Shown here: one piece after another, positions 5,212-8,762 of the stretch
How the letters are laid out: each line of letters begins with the position of its first letter
Position numbering within the stretch: the first letter of the stretch is position 1
Assembly: GCA_002297185.1 (NCBI GenBank)
Contig: DBJV01000068.1
Span: 1-8,762 of the forward strand
Source: Christensenella sp. UBA767
GTDB taxonomy: Bacteria > Bacillota > Clostridia > Christensenellales > CAG-917
Direction of reading: 5' to 3'
DNA: 8,762 bases
Translations under genes and position numbers: made by a program
The notes under the pieces: generated by a model
Seen by the model: only the letters and a program-made list of their open reading frames with translations
The model's database searches: none
Told to the model about the DNA's origin: nothing

Positions 5212-6612
5212 ATGGGAAACGACAATAAAAAACAAAAAGTGTTATTTACCGAAACGGTGCTTAGAGACGCAAACCAATCTCTGATTGCGACTCGTTTGCC
5301 GTATTCCAAATTTGCCGACATTCTCCCCACGATGAACCAAGCGGGATATTATTCCGTAGAGTGCTGGGGCGGTGCGGTGTTTGACGTATGCTTGAGATAT
5401 CTCGACGAAGATCCGTGGCAACGTTTGCGCAATTTGCGTAAGGCAATGCCCGATACCAAACTTCAAATGCTTTTAAGAGGTCAAAACCTCTTAGGTTACA
5501 AGCATTATCCCGACGAAGTGGTAAAGATGTTCGTGGAAAAATCCGTTGACAACGGCATCGATATTATCCGCATCTTCGACGCACTCAACGATTTGCGCAA
5601 TCTCGAAACGGCAACCAAAACCGCTCTCAAATGCGGCGCAATGGTGTCCGGCGCAATCAGCTATACGCAAAGCCCCGTCCACACCCTCGACGCTTTTGCG
5701 AAGATGGCAAAAGAACTTGAAAACATGGGCGTAAACACCATTTGCGTAAAGGATATGGCAGGCACGATGACTCCGTTTGAGGCATACGAGCTAATCGGCG
5801 CAATCAAGAATGAAGTCAAAATCCCCGTAGTTTTGCACACTCACTGCACGACGGGTATGGCATATATGACGTATATGAAGGCAATCGAGGCGGGCGTTGA
5901 CGTGATCGATACCGCAACTTCTTGTTTCAGCGGCGGTACGAGCCAACCCGCAACGGAAACCATCAACTTTGCCCTCAAACAACTCGGTTACGAGACGGGA
6001 CTCGACGACGCAGTACTCAAGAAAGTCAACGACTATTTCAAGCCTATCCGCGACGGATACCTCAAAGACGGCACGCTCAATCCCAAGATGCTCGCAACGG
6101 ATACGGACGCACTCAATTACAAAGTCCCCGGCGGCATGCTCTCCAACCTCGTATCGCAACTCAAGGCGCAAAACGCTATGGACAAATTCGAGCAAGTGCT
6201 TGAAGAAACGCCGAAGGTCAGAGCAGACCTCGGATATCCGCCGCTCGTAACTCCTATGAGCCAAATGGTGGGCGTTCAAGCAACCAACAACGTTCTTGCA
6301 GGCGAGAGATACAAGAATATCTCCAAAGAAGTCAAAGCGTATTGCAGAGGCGAATACGGCACATCTCCTGCTCCTATCAATCCCGACGTCATGGCAAAGG
6401 TTCTCGGCGACGAAAAGCCGATTGAGGGCAGATACGCAGATACGCTCGAACCCGTCTTTGAAAAGACCAAAGCCGAACTCGGCGACACCGCAAAGAGCGA
6501 CGAGGACGTGCTTTCTTACATCCTCTTCCCGCAAGTCGCGGAAAAATTCTTTGCCGCTCGCAAGGCAAAAGAAGAAAAAGTGGTCAAATACACAATCGCA
6601 CCGATTGAATGA
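5212..6612 (+). CDS. oadA: Oxaloacetate decarboxylase alpha subunit (carboxyltransferase), without fused biotin domain
   Basis: A 466-residue cytoplasmic carboxyltransferase of the OadA/PycB (DRE-TIM metallolyase) family. It transfers the carboxyl group of oxaloacetate to carrier-bound biotin, releasing pyruvate. The TIM barrel starts with ETVLRDANQSL, where D19 is the metal ligand. K180 in VKDMAG is the lysine expected at the active site, and HTH at 209-211 supplies the two metal-binding histidines. These are offset by about two residues from the textbook D17/K178/H207/H209 numbering, as I recall it. The post-barrel conserved domain carries TPMSQMVGVQA. The protein stops after the second domain, whereas enterobacterial OadA is near 590-600 residues with a fused biotinyl domain; here that domain is the third gene of the operon. 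ATG 5212 is chosen over TTG 5200 because TGGAGG (5201-5206) overlaps the latter. It could be named PycB, but the sodium-pump neighbours favour decarboxylase. Confidence 0.92.
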   Translation: MGNDNKKQKVLFTETVLRDANQSLIATRLPYSKFADILPTMNQAGYYSVECWGGAVFDVCLRYLDEDPWQRLRNLRKAMPDTKLQMLLRGQNLLGYKHYPDEVVKMFVEKSVDNGIDIIRIFDALNDLRNLETATKTALKCGAMVSGAISYTQSPVHTLDAFAKMAKELENMGVNTICVKDMAGTMTPFEAYELIGAIKNEVKIPVVLHTHCTTGMAYMTYMKAIEAGVDVIDTATSCFSGGTSQPATETINFALKQLGYETGLDDAVLKKVNDYFKPIRDGYLKDGTLNPKMLATDTDALNYKVPGGMLSNLVSQLKAQNAMDKFEQVLEETPKVRADLGYPPLVTPMSQMVGVQATNNVLAGERYKNISKEVKAYCRGEYGTSPAPINPDVMAKVLGDEKPIEGRYADTLEPVFEKTKAELGDTAKSDEDVLSYILFPQVAEKFFAARKAKEEKVVKYTIAPIE

Positions 6613-6620
6613 GGTGAAAT

Positions 6621-7052
6621 ATGGGATATATGCTTTTAAGCGGTATTATGAATAAGGACGATGCGCTCAAGGTCGGTGATGCCGCGCTTTTGGCACTCAT
6701 CGGCATCGCAATAGTGTTCGTCGTTCTTATCCTTTTGATGCTCATCGTTCAACTCGAAGGCAAAATTTTCGAAGGCAGTGAAAAATTGCGAGAAAAACAC
6801 CCCGAGTGGAATGAGAAAATCCAAAACGCCAAACAAAAAATGGCGTTCTGGAAAAAGAAAGAGCAAAAACAAGAGGATGATACCCAAGTCGAAGAAAAAC
6901 AATATGCGCAAGGCACTTGCGGTGAATTGAAACTCATCAACACCGACGAGCGCGATGCGGCTATGATTATGGCAATCGTCGCCGACGAAACCAATACGCC
7001 TCTCAACGAGTTGCGTTTCAAATCCATCAAGAGAGTGGAGGAAGAAAAATAA
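6621..7052 (+). CDS. oadG: OadG-like small membrane subunit of the sodium pump decarboxylase
   Basis: A 143-residue protein with one strong membrane helix at about 21-45 (ALLALIGIAIVFVVLILLML). A charged, Lys/Glu/Gln-rich linker, probably partly coiled, spans about 50-95. A conserved-looking C-terminal segment, AAMIMAIVADETN to LRFKSIKRVEEE, is typical of clostridial-type OadG proteins. In the complex this subunit anchors the soluble alpha subunit to the membrane beta subunit and helps assembly. GAGGTG (6611-6616), four bases before the ATG, sets the start and overlaps the oadA stop. Its TAA overlaps the ATG of the biotin carrier gene by one base (TAATG), which suggests translational coupling. 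The function rests on topology, the tail motif and position, because OadG proteins are poorly conserved in sequence. Confidence 0.82.
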   Translation: MGYMLLSGIMNKDDALKVGDAALLALIGIAIVFVVLILLMLIVQLEGKIFEGSEKLREKHPEWNEKIQNAKQKMAFWKKKEQKQEDDTQVEEKQYAQGTCGELKLINTDERDAAMIMAIVADETNTPLNELRFKSIKRVEEEK

Positions 7053-7447
7053 TGATTTACAAAGTTACTCTCAACGGCAAAATTTACGAAGTAGAAGTTG
7101 AAAAAGGCGAGGCGGTTATTCAATCTGAATACGATGCCGCACTTCCGCAAAGCGCACCCGTTGCGACACCTGTGGCTCAAGCACCCGTGCAAGCGGCTGC
7201 ACCTCAACAAGCGGCACCCGTCGCAGCAGCAGGCGCAAACGCAATCGTCGCGCCGATGCCCGGCACAATCAACGCTATCAAGGTTACGAGCGGTCAACAA
7301 GTCAAAAAAGGCGACGTGCTTATTATCCTTGAGGCCATGAAGATGGAAAACGAGATTTACGCCGACAAAGACGGCAAAGTCGGTCAAGTGTTCGTGCAGA
7401 AGGGCGCAAGCGTTCAAACGGGCGCACCACTCGTCGAAATTCTGTGA
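7052..7447 (+). CDS. Biotin carboxyl carrier protein of the decarboxylase
   Basis: A 131-residue biotinyl protein. Residues 1-25 form a small N-terminal segment (MIYKVTLNGKIYEVEVEKG). Residues 33-61 are an Ala/Pro/Gln-rich flexible linker, and 64-131 form the biotinyl/lipoyl fold. The biotin site is EAMKM at 94-98, with K97 the residue expected to be biotinylated by a biotin protein ligase; MPG near 69-71 marks the opposite hairpin. The carrier swings carboxybiotin from the alpha to the beta subunit. The gene overlaps the oadG-like stop by one base and uses GGAGG at 7037-7041, and the beta subunit gene starts 8 bases after its stop. No biotin carboxylase gene is present here, which supports a decarboxylase role. 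Names used for such separate carriers vary, so no symbol is given. Confidence 0.92.
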   Translation: MIYKVTLNGKIYEVEVEKGEAVIQSEYDAALPQSAPVATPVAQAPVQAAAPQQAAPVAAAGANAIVAPMPGTINAIKVTSGQQVKKGDVLIILEAMKMENEIYADKDGKVGQVFVQKGASVQTGAPLVEIL

Positions 7448-7455
7448 GGTAAACT

Positions 7456-8700
7456 ATGGATATCGGCGAAATTTTGAAAAATATATGGAACGGGAGCGGA
7501 TATCATCTCTTCGGTGAGGCGAACGGCTGGCAATCGATAGTGATGATTATCATCGCACTCTTCTTCCTTTATCTCGGTATCAAAAAGCAGTTCGAGCCGT
7601 TGCTCCTCGTGGGTATTGCGTTCGGTATGCTTTTGACCAACCTTCCTGCACTCGACGGCGACAAAATCTTCCATGCAGAGTGGTGGACGGGCGTTACGCA
7701 AATCGGCGTAGATAGCGAAGGCAATGCAATTATGTGGGATGCGGTGAAACAAGGCGTCAATTATCAATACGTTTTGCAACACGGCGGACTGCTCGATATG
7801 CTCTACATAGGCGTTAAGACGGGCGTTTATCCTTGCCTTATCTTTATAGGCGTCGGCGCAATGACAGACTTCGGTCCGATGCTCTCTCGTCCGAGTTCGC
7901 TCATTCTCGGAGCAGCGGCACAAGGCGGCATTTATCTCGTTCTCATTCTTGCGGCTGCATTGGGCTTTACGGGCGGTGAGGCATCCTCAATCTCAATCAT
8001 AGCAGGTGCAGACGGCCCGACGGCTATTTTCCTCACAAAGTCCCTCGCGCCGCATTTGCTCGCACCTATCGCTGTGGCGGCGTATTCGTATATGGCACTC
8101 ATTCCGCTTTTGCAACCGCCTTTTATGAAGTTGCTCACCACAAAGAAAGAGCGCATGACCGTTATGCAAACGACTCGCAAGGTCAGCAAGAAAGAGAAGA
8201 TTATCTTCCCGATTCTCGTTACCGTCGTCGTGTCCTTGCTCTTGCCGTCCGTTGCACCGTTGCTCGGCAGCCTTATGTTCGGCAATCTCTTGCGTGAATG
8301 CGGCGTTACAGAGCGTTTGAGCGATACGGCACAAAACGCGCTTATGAACATCGTAACGTTGTTCCTCGGTATCTCGGTCGGCGCAACCGCAGTCGGCGCA
8401 ACCTTCCTTACGACAAAGACGTTGCTTATCGTAGTCCTTGGTCTTGCAGGTTTCGTCCTCGCAACCGTTTGCGGACTTCTCATCGGCAAACTCTTGTACG
8501 TCCTCTCCAAAGGCAAAATCAATCCGCTCATCGGTTCAGCAGGCGTTTCCGCCGTACCTATGGCGGCTCGTGTTGCCAACACCGTAGGACTTCAATACAA
8601 CAAAGGCAACTATCTTCTCATGCATGCCATGGGACCGAACGTGGCAGGGGTGATCGGCTCGGCTGTGGCAGCCGGTTTCCTTCTCGCCGTATTTGGCTAA
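7456..8700 (+). CDS. oadB: Sodium-translocating oxaloacetate decarboxylase beta subunit
   Basis: A 414-residue integral membrane protein. It decarboxylates carboxybiotin and couples this to outward Na+ transport. Membrane segments are visible near 26-42, 48-63, 118-136, 148-171, 196-219, 250-276, 296-316, 323-350 and 393-413. Family motifs are strong: GAMTDFGPMLSRP (134-146), AGADGPTAIFL (183-193) with D186 matching the essential Asp203 of Klebsiella OadB, AYSYMALIPLLQPP, NPLIGSAGVSAVPMAARV (356-373), and HAMGPNVAGVIGSAVAAG (390-407). Length is close to the roughly 430 residues of known OadB. The beta subunits of glutaconyl-CoA and methylmalonyl-CoA decarboxylases are closely similar, so substrate comes from the adjacent OadA-type alpha subunit. 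GAGGT at 7446-7450 sets the ATG. No terminator is visible in the last 62 bases, so the operon may continue. Confidence 0.95.
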   Translation: MDIGEILKNIWNGSGYHLFGEANGWQSIVMIIIALFFLYLGIKKQFEPLLLVGIAFGMLLTNLPALDGDKIFHAEWWTGVTQIGVDSEGNAIMWDAVKQGVNYQYVLQHGGLLDMLYIGVKTGVYPCLIFIGVGAMTDFGPMLSRPSSLILGAAAQGGIYLVLILAAALGFTGGEASSISIIAGADGPTAIFLTKSLAPHLLAPIAVAAYSYMALIPLLQPPFMKLLTTKKERMTVMQTTRKVSKKEKIIFPILVTVVVSLLLPSVAPLLGSLMFGNLLRECGVTERLSDTAQNALMNIVTLFLGISVGATAVGATFLTTKTLLIVVLGLAGFVLATVCGLLIGKLLYVLSKGKINPLIGSAGVSAVPMAARVANTVGLQYNKGNYLLMHAMGPNVAGVIGSAVAAGFLLAVFG

Positions 8701-8762
8701 AACGCACTAAACAGCGAATAACTGTGTCAGAGCCGTCCGCTCGTCAACTCATTTACGCTTAG

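Noticed and set aside
5791..6534. A 247-codon - strand frame inside oadA
   Set aside because: Antisense to strongly conserved carboxyltransferase sequence; Cys/Arg-rich and without recognisable domains.
8298..8762. A + strand frame running from inside the beta subunit gene to the window end
   Set aside because: Arg/Ser-rich out-of-frame reading of the conserved OadB C-terminus, with no start signal. The last 62 bases show no separate gene.

Overview
The window looks like chromosomal DNA from an anaerobic bacterium. The likeliest source is an uncultured member of the Bacillota (Clostridia-like, gut type). This is an inference from four things: GGAGG/GAGGTG-type ribosome binding sites, short Lys-rich lipoprotein signal peptides, a tRNA with an encoded CCA end, and a sodium-pump oxaloacetate decarboxylase whose biotin carrier is a separate small protein. 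No plasmid, phage, insertion sequence or CRISPR signature is visible. All protein genes I accept are on the + strand; the one tRNA is on the - strand.

Left edge (1-910): the C-terminal end of a helix-turn-helix protein, about 400 bases of AT-rich DNA without a convincing gene, and a tRNA-Val(GAC) on the - strand with its own promoter and terminator. Left-middle (880-2720): a strong extended -10 promoter whose predicted transcription start falls on the ATG of a BaiN/YhiN/HI0933-type flavoprotein gene, so that mRNA would be leaderless. A cytoplasmic cyclophilin-type peptidyl-prolyl isomerase follows, then a weak terminator.

Centre (2725-5002): a two-gene unit of lipoproteins. The first is an SGNH/GDSL-fold hydrolase and the second has no family I recognise. 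A clear rho-independent terminator closes the unit. Right half (5133-8700): a promoter with a perfect 9-bp inverted repeat abutting its -35 box, then four tightly packed genes: carboxyltransferase alpha subunit (oadA-like), small membrane gamma-type subunit (oadG-like), biotin carrier protein, and membrane beta subunit (oadB-like). Together they can form a complete Na+-translocating oxaloacetate decarboxylase. Carboxyl is moved from oxaloacetate to biotin on the carrier, and the beta subunit decarboxylates carboxybiotin while exporting Na+. No biotin carboxylase gene is present in the window, which fits a decarboxylase rather than an ATP-driven pyruvate carboxylase.

I see no convincing undescribed multi-gene system. 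The points most worth following are the leaderless flavoprotein promoter, the candidate operator on the decarboxylase operon, and the unrecognised lipoprotein beside the SGNH hydrolase.
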